A stretch of 37,995 nucleotides of DNA, from contig DYOA01000017.1 of the NCBI GenBank assembly GCA_020720785.1, forward strand, positions 14,105 to 52,099, in the 5' to 3' direction. Numbering within the stretch: the stretch's first letter is position 1; every line of letters starts with the position of its first letter. Below, piece by piece: positions 1-12,700 of this stretch. The notes beneath the pieces were generated by a model. It did not search any database and had not been told where the DNA came from. It saw only the letters and a list, made by a program, of their open reading frames with translations. The stretch is from Leptospira biflexa (lineage in GTDB: Bacteria > Spirochaetota > Leptospiria > Turneriellales > DYLW01). Position numbers and translations under genes: made by a program.

Positions 1-3000
1 ATTCTGGGCATCCACTCCGGAATGGTTATCCGCGTGGACAATCAGATCAATGTTTCCGCTTTCTGTGGCGGACTCTTCAATCCGGAACTGGATAATATCG
101 CTTTCTCCGGGACGCAGGCCGTTTTTTGGTTCATAGTCGATGGTATACACCCCGCCGTCATTGCCGCCAGTACCATCGGTATTTTGTATCTGGGTGACGG
201 TCGCATTTTTAGTGACAGTCTTCCCATCTGGGGTACCCCAGCCACCTACACCGGAATCAAATTTCACACCGCCCTGGATGGCCATGGTATTATCCGGAAT
301 TTTTATCTTGAGACGGTAGATCACATTTCCCGCCTGGGTGAGGGAGCTGGCTGTATTCTCCACCCGGATCCGCAGGGTATGGGTACGGGGAGTCCCGATG
401 GAACCATCCACTTCATCCTCCATAAGCATCCGGGGTTCCGTGATATAGGCAATGGCGGATGGATCGCTCTGGGCAATTTCAATCAGGTTGGATTCTTCCG
501 GAAAGGATTTGATAAACGCATAGCCCCCGCCACTGGTTTCATACAGAGCGGATGCCTTGAAGGAGATTTTTCCGCCCAGACATTCCTCCCCGGCCTCGCA
601 AGTACTGTCATCATTCCCAATTCCGTCCGTAATTTCCACTGGTGTTTCGGAACGGGCAATGTTTTCTCTCAAATCCCGACGGGATGCCATAGCCAAATCC
701 GCCGCCACAGAGCCGGCATCAAAGAACGTATCCGGCAGGGTGACCGTGATAGTATCGGACTGGTCTTTGGTAATGGGAGTGGCATAGGTTAGCTGGACAT
801 AATTACACCGGTTAAAGGAATCCGGCTCCTGGGGATTCAGGTCATCGGCAGAAATATCCGTGGTTTCATAGTCGATGGCCGTCCCCGCATCACATTTATC
901 CGCGTTTGCACTTCCGGCGTTGTACACTCCGCTTTTGGTCAGTTCAAACGTTCCACGGGTGGAGCTCACATTGGCCGCACTTAAACCACTCAGATCAAAA
1001 TAACCAGGGAATGCAATCCGCACTTTGGTTATTTTGTCATCGGCATCCGTGGACTGGTTGGCTACTGTGAACGTAAATGTGTTGGAGGAGGATTCCGCCT
1101 TGATGGTGCGGGTATCCACCACGAAGTTGGATTTATACGTGGGCTGTACCACCTCTGTCTGGGTGGTCTGGCTGGCGTTGGAAAGCAGGGCGAAGTCCGG
1201 AGAGACCACCGTGGTATCATTGAAATTCCCGGCTTTGAATGTCCACGCATGGAACGCCAAAGCTGTCTGGTTGTGGGCTGCGTCAAAATGGAGGGCCAGT
1301 TTTTTACTGCCCACACTCACAGGAGTTAACCGGGCATTTTCGCAGAGCGTGATCCGGAGTTTGTGGGGAACATCATAATCCACCTCTGTAAGATCATCCA
1401 CATCTTTTATGGTATAATTCCCCGTGGCACAGGAATCCGTACTGCGGGTCAGAAGAGTCCCGCCGGACGTGGATTCCGGAGCATTCGCAGAAGGTATGGA
1501 ATACAGCCGGAAACGGGAGAAGGGGATTGCCGTGGCCACACAGGAAGAACCGTTATCCTCCGCTATGCATTTGACCAGAGCCGGCGGGGTAATGTCCACC
1601 ACCCGCAGGTCATTATACTGCTCCGAGCGGTTTTCCACCAGAATCACCTGCTCCCAGGGATAGTCCGGATTTCCCGCCGATATTTTATTGACCGTTTGCG
1701 GATACACATACATAATATGGAGTGCCTCCGGATTGGCCAGGCTGGTCAGATTCCAGGTCAGACCTGCATCCCCGGTGCCGCTCACCGGATTTTCCGCCAC
1801 GGCAGTGTCGTAAGTGGCGATGGAATGGTAATGCTCCAGATCATCATTGGAATCTGCCGTCAGCTTGCCGGTAAAAAGTGGTCCCGGCAGATTGGTATGA
1901 GAATAGGTGGCGTTGGTGAAAAGATCCGACCAATAGTCTGTATACACATTCCAGGTGAGATTCTCCGCGTTGGAATGGGTTCCGGGGACGTTGAAACTCC
2001 GGGTCTCCTTGAGGCGGAATTCAAGATTGGCCTGGGATGTGGCCAGTTTCCCCAGAGAAAAATTTACCAGGATATCACTGCCGGAGACGGTCATGGTGGT
2101 TCCTGATGGTAAGGCGTCCACACTCTGGAAGCTGGAAAGATCAAACTCCGCCGGAGGAGTAATTTTGAGCCGATGGATTTTTGCACTTCCGGAATTGGCG
2201 TTGATGGTCATCTTGAAACGGTGGTAGTCTGTCACCGTGGAGCGGATGGCCTGGTTGTTGATCCGGGACGCCGGGTTGGTGGGATCCGTGGGCTTCTCAA
2301 TGACCTCTACTTTTACGGAAGGACGGGTAAGGAACTCTGTGGTCAGGAGAGAAGCGGGAATGACCTCTTTATTCCCGTAGCCATTGCCGTCCCCGTTATA
2401 AAACGTTGCGTTCCAAACCCGGGTGGTATCTGTATTGATGGAATGGCTCCATGAAATGAGGGCGGATGACGTGGCGGCCGGAGCCAGTCCCGGAGCCGTC
2501 CATACCATCCGCAGGGCCTCTCCATCGGCACCGGTACAGGGAAACGTGGACGCGGAATTATCCGCATTCAGGATACAGGTCACGGTCGCAGCCGGGGTGA
2601 CAGTCACCGCCCCATCCGCCACGCTCACTCCGGAGGGAATCTGGAGCTTGACTTCGGTTACGTAGTTGGAACCGCCGGAGGTGGCCGTATTCTTTAAAAA
2701 TAGTTTGGACTGGACGGTGTCTGTCCCGGTTGTACGGTACACCACTTTTGGCTCCATGGTGGCTCCCATTTCCGGAGGGGGTTTTTTATAGATAAGCTGA
2801 TTGGTCTGGTTATCCGTATCATTATACGCATCGTCCGTGTCTCCGGAGCCATAGTATTTGGTGGCCGGAGCGTATTTTCCGGTGGAAAGATCATTGGCTT
2901 CATTATACAGATTCACCACAATGGACTGGGTACCAAAATCCGTGACAGAATCCGTAAAGGTAAAATTGATAACGTCCACCACGGAATTTCCGTCAGAGGC

Positions 3001-6000
3001 GACTCCGGATTTGGGCAGGGCGTCCGCAAGGGCAGAATACTGGATGGTGAATGTCCGGCTGCCGGCATTCCAGGAAGAGGTATACTTGCCGGCCATGGAG
3101 GTTGTGGTCCCATTCGTATTTCTCTGGATGGAATTGATGGTGGGTGCAGCGGCAACCATCCCGGTGGGGAATACCACATCGTATTTGTACAGATTGTTCT
3201 CTGTCACCGTGGCGGTATTTTTCACATAGAGAACGGCGGTGGTGGACGGCTCGGTGGCGTCCACATCATAATTTTCTGTGGCGGTTTTGGGTCCCGTAAA
3301 AAAGGACACCCCGGAAGGATCCGGAAACTGGAGTTCCATATCCAAGGTCTTTGCGGTGGAGGCTTTCGCATACGAAAGCGTACCGGAGGCATTCTCCAGT
3401 TTCACATAAAAGGTACCGGTTCTTTTAGTGGTGTCCCCGTCACTCCCATCACAGGCCGATGGGCTGATGGTCTCAAAGATGCCATTAGCGTTGGTATCCA
3501 GAACAGAGCAGTACGCATCCGCCCCGCCGGGATTGGTGAGGGACGCGTCCTGGGCCACCGTAAAGGTGATCACTTCATACGGGGAGCTGGTATCCTGGTT
3601 GGAGGGAATGGCCCCGGAACCCAGTCCGGCGTAATTGATGGTGACCGTTTTGGCCACATTGTCTATGGTGGCCGTTGTATACGCACTTCCGGATGCCACC
3701 CCGGAAACATAACGCTGGGTGGATATCCCGGTTATGGACAGAAAAGACGGATAATGGATCACTGTCTGGCTGATGTTGTTATCCTTCCCGCCGTTATTCA
3801 CCAGCTTCATTTTGAGTTCGGTGGTTCCCTGGGTGATTTCGTTCGTGTATACTTCCGCCGGGGAATTGGCTACCAGACTCCGGTAAACAAACGCCTCGCC
3901 TCTGGGATCCGGCGGAGTCAGGGACACACTCCAGCTTGCCGCCGGGCTTTCCTGACCCATGGAAAAATGCGGGCCGGCGTCCGTATAGTTGTGGTTATCC
4001 GCCCGAAACAGGATGGGGAATGTGTGCAACGGATCGGTGGTGGCACGGTAGTATTTTAAATCCACCTGGATTTCCAGCGTCTCCCCCGGATCCAGATAAC
4101 TGCCTCCGGGGAGATCAAACTGCATGACTTTCCAGTTATGGCCACTGAAACTCTCGTTCGTGGGACCGGTAATGGTGGGCGTAATGGATGCCCCATCTAT
4201 CTTAACATTGTGAAAAGTCGCTCCCGTGATGGGCTCCGGATTGAGTCTTTCCCGCAGAGCATCCGCATCCCCGCCGGAATAGGTATCATCTACCGCACAA
4301 TCTGTTTCATGCGGATCTCCGGAGGGACAGTTGTACACTTCATAAGGAATCAGAAGCTGCACCCTTTCAATAATATTGGACGCCCCTCCCTGGTTTTTAA
4401 TCCGGTAAACCCCCTGGGGGCTCATATTGGCAGCCCCATTGGTGATGGTGGGGAAATTACTCTGTACGTTATTTGTGACCAGATTGGGGTATGCCCAGCC
4501 GATGGCATCCGCCGGTAACGCATTCACAACGGACTGCAGATTGGCAGCCACCGCATCGTACGGAGTCACTCCCTGAAGCGTTGCGTCATCCAGAAAATTG
4601 GGGGAATCCACATGGGCAGCCCATTGGGCGGTGATCTGGGTGTTCGCTGTGAAAAGTGGGGCTTTTTTGAAGAAAAAGGTAATTCTTTCAAAACCGCTTT
4701 TTCCGGGGATTTTGTACGTGGTGCCATAGCGAACCACCAGACGCCGGGGGGTTTCATTGGGATAATAACAGAAATAGTTGGTACAACCCGATGCATCCAG
4801 CACATTGGCGTTGCCATTTCCATCGTCCGTGATGGTCTGGTACGCCGTGATGCCCTCTACTGCGTTGTTAATCTTCAGGGAGTCCACCATGGCAATATCT
4901 TCGGTGCCGTCATCCAAGGCAAACTCAAACGGGGTATCCCCTTCCTGTGGAATATCAATGATGAGCCGGGTAATATCCGCTCCATTGGAAGTAGCCGGGG
5001 TATAAATTTCCAGAGTGGCCAGAGGATCTGCTTCACCATAGTAAAGAGGGCTGGGACTCATGGTCACCATCATGGTCGCTTCCGGAGGTCCGTAGGTTTT
5101 CACCAGAAGGGCCTCTGATGACGCCGGAGTGGCCTTCATCCTGTGGGTGGTGGCATAGAATACACCGTTGGTGGTATCCAGAATCCTCTCCTGGGCAGTA
5201 GTGTCAAATTTCTCATTGCCCACCCAGGCAGTAAATTCCTCCCCGGTGGCATTGGCGGCTCCGGTGTTCATGGTGAAATACACCCGGATATTGGCTCCGG
5301 TGGTGGTGGAGCGGAAAATCTGGTTATCTGCCCAGGAGGTTTTCCGTAACCGCAGAACCAGGCTATTTCCGGTGTTGTCCGCCGCTTCCAGAGTGAACGC
5401 GGCCACTTTATTCGTATTGGGATTGGTGGTGGCAAGAGCGGTGGAGGCATTCGCATTCTGGGCGGTTAATTTTACCTCTCCGGAGCCGTTGCAGGTCTTT
5501 CCGCTATTGCTGTTGCTGGGATCCAGACATACTTCTATGGTGTTGAATATCCAGTTGGAACCGGCAAAACCGGCGGGTTTCTGGATATAGATCTCCCCCA
5601 CTCCGGCGTCATTCGCACGGATGGACGGGTTAATCTTCAGCCCAAACTGGATGTCCGTTCCGTTCTCCAGTGCCCGGTTATTCGTGGGCAGCGTCATTTC
5701 CGCCGTAACGGCATCCGCCACCGGACGCACCAGATAGTGGTCGTACGCCCCCTGGGCATTATCCAATGTATAGAGTCTTTGCTCCTGACCCACCATCACT
5801 TTCATATTCGTATTGAACGGAACCGCCCGGCTGGTCACTTCATACCATGCATTGGAATACGTACTGTAATCCACATTGATATACGTCCCGGCCCGTCCAT
5901 GGGGGTTTGGGTTCATATAAATACGTACGTTGGTACCATCATGGGTCATCCGGATCCCCACTTCCCGGTCATCCCGTTTGTCCGGAACACCGTCTGCATT

Positions 6001-6759
6001 GGCATCCAGATTCTGTGTGCTTTTATCAAAAGTAGCAGCAGTGGCCAGATTGATATCCTGCTCCCCGCCATAGTAGTACTGCCACATGGTCTCATTGGAT
6101 TGTTTATCAAAAAGGAAAATAAAATTGGATATCACATCAAAATCATAGTCATTCCAGTCATTCTCTGGATGGAGGTGACTATCTGTAAAAGAACAATGTG
6201 TTCCGTCTGGAATTTGCGTAAAGCTGGTGCAACCATTAGTGGCCGCATTCGGCAGCATTTCTGATATGGACCCGGTGGAGGATTCAATGAGCCAGATATT
6301 GTTGCTACTTTGCTGATAAATGGTACTACCCCCCTGTAGCCCATAATACCGGATAATCTGGAAACCAAAAGGCTGGCTTTCTGATGCCGAGTATTTTCTT
6401 TCAAAACGGGCAGCCCTTCCTGTCCAAAGATTGTACGCAAGATCATTGTTATTGGGCCATCCGGCAACATACAGATACGTATCATTGGATACGGCATGAC
6501 CATCCAGATTGCCGGTGGCAAAGCGTATGCTGTCAGAAGATGTCTCTCCAAACCCCCCCCTGTCCACAGAAGCAAATTTATCCCTTCCCACCGGAAAATT
6601 CAGACACCACTGGTCAGTGGATACACTGGAAGCGCAGGTATTATTTGTCCCGTTAAAATCATCATGGAAATAATCCAGTGCCATGCCCGGGGATACCAGA
6701 GCCGTCAGAAAGAGGATTTGTATTACTGATTTCATTAATTTTTTCATTGTTCTTTTCAT
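1..6759 (-). CDS. Giant secreted repeat protein, second of a tandem pair (3' end outside window)
   Basis: The minus strand is open from the ATG at 6759 to the window edge (2253 codons, no stop in the stretches I read). The N-terminus is a signal peptide: a lysine-rich start, a hydrophobic core (IQILFLTALV) and a likely cleavage after SPGMA. Residues about 28-340 form a domain like the N-terminal domain of the upstream giant protein (shared SQPFGFQII and a similar strand before the repeats). Many beta-sandwich-like repeats follow, with a recurring strand of the form I-x-K-V/I-x-I-x-x-P-x-x-F, such as KITKVRIAFPGYF and RLKITPPAEF. The motif GNEKFD is matched by GNEKYD in the upstream protein, so the similarity continues into the repeats. 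The start lies 4 nt after the upstream stop, with GGTGGCGAGG ahead of it, so the two genes are probably cotranscribed. A role as a surface structural protein or adhesin is inference. The C-terminal anchoring region cannot be seen. Confidence 0.85.
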   Translation of the reverse strand, partial: MKRTMKKLMKSVIQILFLTALVSPGMALDYFHDDFNGTNNTCASSVSTDQWCLNFPVGRDKFASVDRGGFGETSSDSIRFATGNLDGHAVSNDTYLYVAGWPNNNDLAYNLWTGRAARFERKYSASESQPFGFQIIRYYGLQGGSTIYQQSSNNIWLIESSTGSISEMLPNAATNGCTSFTQIPDGTHCSFTDSHLHPENDWNDYDFDVISNFIFLFDKQSNETMWQYYYGGEQDINLATAATFDKSTQNLDANADGVPDKRDDREVGIRMTHDGTNVRIYMNPNPHGRAGTYINVDYSTYSNAWYEVTSRAVPFNTNMKVMVGQEQRLYTLDNAQGAYDHYLVRPVADAVTAEMTLPTNNRALENGTDIQFGLKINPSIRANDAGVGEIYIQKPAGFAGSNWIFNTIEVCLDPSNSNSGKTCNGSGEVKLTAQNANASTALATTNPNTNKVAAFTLEAADNTGNSLVLRLRKTSWADNQIFRSTTTGANIRVYFTMNTGAANATGEEFTAWVGNEKFDTTAQERILDTTNGVFYATTHRMKATPASSEALLVKTYGPPEATMMVTMSPSPLYYGEADPLATLEIYTPATSNGADITRLIIDIPQEGDTPFEFALDDGTEDIAMVDSLKINNAVEGITAYQTITDDGNGNANVLDASGCTNYFCYYPNETPRRLVVRYGTTYKIPGKSGFERITFFFKKAPLFTANTQITAQWAAHVDSPNFLDDATLQGVTPYDAVAANLQSVVNALPADAIGWAYPNLVTNNVQSNFPTITNGAANMSPQGVYRIKNQGGASNIIERVQLLIPYEVYNCPSGDPHETDCAVDDTYSGGDADALRERLNPEPITGATFHNVKIDGASITPTITGPTNESFSGHNWKVMQFDLPGGSYLDPGETLEIQVDLKYYRATTDPLHTFPILFRADNHNYTDAGPHFSMGQESPAASWSVSLTPPDPRGEAFVYRSLVANSPAEVYTNEITQGTTELKMKLVNNGGKDNNISQTVIHYPSFLSITGISTQRYVSGVASGSAYTTATIDNVAKTVTINYAGLGSGAIPSNQDTSSPYEVITFTVAQDASLTNPGGADAYCSVLDTNANGIFETISPSACDGSDGDTTKRTGTFYVKLENASGTLSYAKASTAKTLDMELQFPDPSGVSFFTGPKTATENYDVDATEPSTTAVLYVKNTATVTENNLYKYDVVFPTGMVAAAPTINSIQRNTNGTTTSMAGKYTSSWNAGSRTFTIQYSALADALPKSGVASDGNSVVDVINFTFTDSVTDFGTQSIVVNLYNEANDLSTGKYAPATKYYGSGDTDDAYNDTDNQTNQLIYKKPPPEMGATMEPKVVYRTTGTDTVQSKLFLKNTATSGGSNYVTEVKLQIPSGVSVADGAVTVTPAATVTCILNADNSASTFPCTGADGEALRMVWTAPGLAPAATSSALISWSHSINTDTTRVWNATFYNGDGNGYGNKEVIPASLLTTEFLTRPSVKVEVIEKPTDPTNPASRINNQAIRSTVTDYHRFKMTINANSGSAKIHRLKITPPAEFDLSSFQSVDALPSGTTMTVSGSDILVNFSLGKLATSQANLEFRLKETRSFNVPGTHSNAENLTWNVYTDYWSDLFTNATYSHTNLPGPLFTGKLTADSNDDLEHYHSIATYDTAVAENPVSGTGDAGLTWNLTSLANPEALHIMYVYPQTVNKISAGNPDYPWEQVILVENRSEQYNDLRVVDITPPALVKCIAEDNGSSCVATAIPFSRFRLYSIPSANAPESTSGGTLLTRSTDSCATGNYTIKDVDDLTEVDYDVPHKLRITLCENARLTPVSVGSKKLALHFDAAHNQTALAFHAWTFKAGNFNDTTVVSPDFALLSNASQTTQTEVVQPTYKSNFVVDTRTIKAESSSNTFTFTVANQSTDADDKITKVRIAFPGYFDLSGLSAANVSSTRGTFELTKSGVYNAGSANADKCDAGTAIDYETTDISADDLNPQEPDSFNRCNYVQLTYATPITKDQSDTITVTLPDTFFDAGSVAADLAMASRRDLRENIARSETPVEITDGIGNDDSTCEAGEECLGGKISFKASALYETSGGGYAFIKSFPEESNLIEIAQSDPSAIAYITEPRMLMEDEVDGSIGTPRTHTLRIRVENTASSLTQAGNVIYRLKIKIPDNTMAIQGGVKFDSGVGGWGTPDGKTVTKNATVTQIQNTDGTGGNDGGVYTIDYEPKNGLRPGESDIIQFRIEESATESGNIDLIVHADNHSGVDAQN

Positions 6760-6763
6760 GTTA

Positions 6764-9700
6764 TTACCTCGCCACCACTATGGTTCCCCGGTATCTCTCT
6801 TCCCCGGCCTCAATGGAATAGATATACAGTCCGCCGTGTACCAGTTTCCCCTGGGTATCATAACCATCCCAGAAAATCTGCCCGCTCTGGAATTCGCCGG
6901 ATTTTTCAAATTCGGCCACCTTTTTGCCGCTCATATCAAAAATGGCCACCTTATATTTGGGATAACTCTGGTCCAGACTGAACTGGAGGGCCATGCGGTT
7001 AAAATAGCGGCTACCCCGTCCCGGTGTGAACACGCGCGGGTTGATCACCACATCGCTGATGGCTCCGCCTCCGGAAGAGGATCCATAGACCCCGTAATAG
7101 CGGGTGAGAGTGGAGATGCCCACTTTGATGCTATTGGTATCCGGATTGGGTTTACCGCCCAGTTTCACCCAGTAGTTCCGGTATGGATCAAAGGAGAATA
7201 CCGCAAGCTGGCTCTCTGACCACCCATTGGCCGCGATGTCCGCTTCATTATACATCAGCTCCAGCGTGGATTCCACGGAAGTCTCGTTGATGCCTTTATC
7301 ACTTTCCCGGTGGAACAGGTCGATGTTTTCCAGCACCGTTCCCGCGGAATTATACAGATTCAGGATATACACCGGGGCCAGATTGATGGACGCCGGAGAG
7401 GCTATTTTCTCTTTTCCGGAAGCCAGAGCACTTTCTATTTCATACCGCTTGGCGTCGGAGCCGGAGCGCAGACCGGCAATATTGGTGCAACTGGCACGGA
7501 CGGTGAAGGTTTCATTCACTCCATCCGGAGGGACAGTCACCCGTGCACAGATGGACGCCCCATCCCGTGCCACGGCAATATTATCCTCTGTTCCACCCAC
7601 CGTAAACGGGGCTTCCTTGAGAACGTATGGCTCCACGAGGGTTCCCAGATCCAGCTTTTTCCCTCTCTGGAGGGTGACTGGCACCTGCAAAGCGGAGTAT
7701 TTGGGTGCGGTAAAGCTCAGGATCACATCCCTTGTGGCCGTACAGGTGGCTTCATTGTTATAATCCGTGCACAGAGGAACCACCCCGGCGGAAATCCCGG
7801 AAACGGTGTTGTCAGTGCCCCAGGTTCCGGAAAACTCAAACGCCCCGGTTCCGGCCACCGTGGTGATACCGATGGGGGAATTGCCATAGTCCATGAGGGG
7901 ATTTCCGGCAGAATCCAGCACACTCACGCTCACCTCCAGAGGCTCTTCTTTGGGGTTTTTGAACGGAGTGATGATCCCTTTCACATAGCCATACGGGGCT
8001 TTTGCAACCCGGAACGTCTGGGTTTCTCCGCTGGCGGCGGTGAAGATGGATTCATAACAGGCGTTTCCGCCACTATTCAGATCTGTCACCATTTTCGGAA
8101 CATCATCGCAAGCTGCGAATTCCGGCGGAGACGCAACATTATAATAACGGGCTTCCATGGTGAGGGTGGTTTCATTGGTGTCTGCAAGGGTTCCATCCAG
8201 GGTGACAGTCACCACATCCACTACTCCGGCAGAAAGACCTCCCGCACCATAATCGATCACCCAGATGCCATTATGGGTGTCTATATAAGTAACAATAACG
8301 CTTGTACCTAGCTGGGAGGCGACAGACACCCCAGGGTTTGTTCCAAATAAATGGTAGGGCATTTTGATGGCAATGGCCTTGGTGGGGGTTCCTTTGGGCC
8401 GGATCCGGTACTTGAGGGTATGGGCGATGGTGGCTGTACCGGAGGCTTTGGTCAGATGGAACAGATTTTTCCCTTCTGTGATATCCGAATACAAAACGGC
8501 CGATGGATAGACAAAATCATGCAACAGGGTCTGGCCGGACGGAGCGGAAAGAGTTTTTACGTTGGGGTTCACATCGGAATACATCACGTTATCCGCCGTT
8601 CCTGTGGCCACACTCTCGCTGTTCGTGAACATCACCAGATAACTCTGGGACTGGTCCGGAAGATTCAACAGAGCATAATCCACCGGGATGGAAAGCATCA
8701 CATCCTTCTGGCCTTCAAATGTATCGTTGGCATACTGAATGGTTAGGATTTTATTTCCCTCCGCATCATTGGCTGCCGTCATGGTGGCATTGCCGGTGGA
8801 GATCAAACCAGTTGCCGTTGTGTACGGATCACTGCCACAGCTTCCGGGAAAAGTATGTGCATCATCCACGCAATGGTCATCCTGCACCGGAATATCCGCC
8901 TCGCTGGTCCCGGGAAGAACAAACACCCCCCCCGTGGTGGAGGCATTTTGGGGGATTTTTATTTTTATTCCCCGGATATCATTCTGGGCAGATCCAGTGT
9001 TCTTTATGATGATACGGATTTTTCGTTTTCCATCTTCTGTGGATGGCCATTGGGAGCTTGCCGGTAAAGAACCATCATCCAATGCGTACAAAATAAGGTT
9101 GGAAGGTGTTGCCGCATTTTTATTCACGTCAAAACTGGTTAAATCCACCCCTCCTGTGGTTTTCAATTGCACATCAGAGGTATAGATATACGCCACACCG
9201 CTGGGTACGGGACGCCGCAGGGAGATATAATCACTCTTTCCGGAAAGGATGCTCGCCGTATATGGACCGGAGGTATAGCGGGTGTTGTAGTTTACCTCCA
9301 CCACAAATTTATCCCCGGCACCGGCAGGGCTGGGATACAGATCCGCACTTCCAGCGGGGGTTGCCGTCCCCATATCCGTGAATTTAAAGGTGACATAGTC
9401 ATTATTCTGTCCGGAAGGGAAAATCCGCCCATCGTCCGTGGGATTGGCACTGTCCTGGCAGAGCTCCACCTGCACAATTTGTGCTGTGGTATTGACCTGG
9501 GGGGCCCCGGCACTGTCCGTGCAACCGGAAAGGCAGTGGAAATATTTCTGGTCGTTCGTGCTGTCCGGACAGGATGTGGCGTTTCTATATGTGAAATCCG
9601 TTCCGCCGGGATTGTGTCCCACCAGAGCCAGTTTGCCGGATGTGGATGTGAACACATTCACCGGTACGGTGATTTTCACTTTCTCCACCAGAGAACCCTC

Positions 9701-12700
9701 GTGACCGGTATTTCTCACGATCACATTGGCTTTATGGGTGGTCTCCGTGTTATAGAGCATGTTCATATCCCCGTTTTCCCCGGCGTTCACGTCCCCCTTC
9801 TCCACATAAAACTCGGAGGCGGTACCGGGCTGGTAATAGTGTAGCGTAAGTGCCCGGTTGGTGTTCGCTGAGCTTTCCGCCACCGGAGAAGTGGCCACGG
9901 CCAGATTTTCCACGCCGTTTACGTCATTGGTGACGCTCACCTGGAAAAGAGCGGAAGGCGAGCCCGGCAGTGTCCCCACCCGGCTCATCTCAAAGTTGAT
10001 TTTCAGCAAGTCCCCTTTGGTAAACCGGCCATCGGTAAACTGTAATACCAAGGTATTGTTATCTATTGCGTTATCCACAATAGTGTAGTCCGCAGGAGAT
10101 GCCAGGGTCGATGGAGTGCCCTCCGGATCTTTAACAATAGAAACTCCGGAATCATCTTCAATGGTGGAAATCAGTGATGCAGGAGCGGTAATTTTTACAT
10201 AGCGGATATTATTGGAGGTTATGTCCGTTGTGTTCTGCACATACACGCTGAATTTTACATCGTCCATGGAAACGGACAGATCACCCCAAGAAGGGAAGTC
10301 CTCTCCCAGGTGGTTGTATTTATTATCAAACAGACTGGTGTTACTGGAAATATAGGCATTGGCGGTCATGGGAGGACGGATGAACTCCGTGGCAATGGAT
10401 GTACCGGCGAATACATTGGCACTGGCATCCACCCAATCTCCGCCGGTGGGCGTATCTTTGTCGTAATCCGTATTCGCCAGAGCGTTCGAGGAACCATCGT
10501 CATAATAAACGCGGACATTCCAGTTGTAGGAGGCAATGTCAAAATCCGCTGCGGTTGCTGCTTTCTTGAACTGGAAGGTCACATCGTCCAGACTGCCGGC
10601 GGCAATGGAGCTGGATGATCCCTCATAATTGAGCACAATGGGATCGCCACAGGACGCAGGTGTGACCACCGCCCCCATGACACTGGACTGGATGGTTCCG
10701 TTGACTATACAAAAAGAATTGGGCACCAGAATCTTTGCCTGGCGGATGGCCTTTCCCGTGCCGGCAGCATTCTCATTCTGGATACGGTACGTGACCGTGG
10801 GGGTTTGGTTGATGTTATGTAGCTTCACCGGATTTCCGGGTGCTGTGGAGTTTTTATCTTCGGAGGAGGAAAGCTGGACTTTGGGCATTTTTACCACATA
10901 CAGATGGCGGGTGTTGCCGCTTCCTCCCAGCGTACCGGAATCATACACCACCGGCTCTGCCGCATCGGAGTCATTTTCCGCATATACGATAAATTCATAG
11001 TCCTTTTCTGTGGAGAGATCATTGGACAAAGTAAAATCGATAGTGTCTGCTACCGTTGCGGCCAGATTTCCCGCCCCGTAATCCACAATGATACACTGGG
11101 TGTAGTCCGCGTGGTGTGCCGTCACATTCGCATGGCAGGCACCCACGGAAGCCGTGGCACCACTGGTCGCGGATGGACCGGAGATTTTTCCGTTCAGTTC
11201 GGAGGGAATTCCAATCTGGACAGCATAGATGGCGTTATTCCCCAAACCTTCGTTTTTAATGATATACTTCATGGGATGAGCCACAGCAGAGCTCTGCGTG
11301 AGGGCAAAGGAACGTACCAGATATCCGGAGATGTATGCCTGCGGCCGGGCAATGGAGACCTCCACGGAACCGGTGGAAGCAGCCCACTGGGCGGTGCTGG
11401 CCGCTTCAATATGGGCATAGGAGGCTTGGGTATTGCTGGGATAAAACGTGGTATTCTCCACTCCCAGCTCATTCTGTGCCCGTGCCCGCAACCCAATGGC
11501 CGAGCCTCCGGGAATGGCAATATAATGCCCCATTTTAAATTGGATGTACGTATCATCCGTGGCCGATGTGTCAATCCCACCCGATGCGTGACCGGTAAAA
11601 TCGCAGTCCATATATTTGGCCCCCCCCGCATCACTGCGGGTATAGGTGGCGTCTGCGGTGCAGGAGACCCCGCCCGTGGTGCTGCTGATGGTGCCCGTCA
11701 CCGCAGTAAAGGCATGGGAAGCGTCCCCGGCAATCCCGCCGGCCCCACTGGTCAGGGCTCCCGCTCCGGCGGTATCCCAGGCGGTTTCGGAGCCGTTGCG
11801 CATATAAATGCGGACTTTCTGGATTTTGGTACCCGGCAGCCCCAGGTTTTTCAGATAATAGCGGATGGTATTTTCTTTGCTGGAATTATCCCAAGCCACA
11901 TTGATGTCCAGCTTGAGGGGGTCGCTTTCGTTGTCCGCCGCATCCGATGGGTGGGTCACTTTAGCATATCCCACAGCGGTCAGGGGCTGGTTCACAAACG
12001 CAATGTCATTGGAGCCGGAGATTTTATCCGTGGTTGCCATGCGGTTTTCCACTGCCGGAGCTCCGGAATTGGATACCGTGGAGGCGAACGTGAGCGTCCC
12101 CTTTACGGTATTGCCTTCATCGGCCGTGAACACAATCTCATCGTTTTCCCCCGGAGACAGGAAGGGGGACGCGTAGGTGACAGTCACCTCTTGCCCGGCC
12201 AAAGTGACTGTCCCTCCTTTGATGGACTGGAGATTGGCAATATTGGAGAAGGTGCCTGGCACCGTAATTTTTATTTCTTTGATGACGTTCTCCACATTCG
12301 TGGGGTCTTCCACGGCGGAGGGGTTATATATAAAGTAGGAAAATTTAACATTGTTGCTGCAACTGGTTACGTATAATTCCCTTGTATTGGATGGGGTGGC
12401 CACATAGTCGCTGCTGCAACCAGCCCCGGCATTGGTATAGGAGAACGTGGGGTGCCGGGTTATCTCGCTTTTGGCACGGGCAACGGGGGAAACCCAGGCA
12501 AGAGCCAGAAGGCCGGAGCCATCCCGGGTGTATGCGTTATCCTGGAGATCATCCCCGTTCCCATTATCCACATAGCCCGCGAAGGTGAGTTCTTTGTCCG
12601 CACTCAGACTGGGGATACCATCCTGGATGGTGAACTGAATCTGGGCAATATTATTGGCCCCTCCCAGAAGTCCCAGAAGGTTGTTGCCACTCTGGCCGGA

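Noticed and set aside
10904..12376. Long plus-strand reading frame (490 codons), and similar ones at 7310-8311 and 1363-2106
   Set aside because: They lie opposite the giant genes, in the codon-aligned antisense frame. They arise because the sense genes rarely use TTA, CTA and TCA codons. The protein sequences show no family features.
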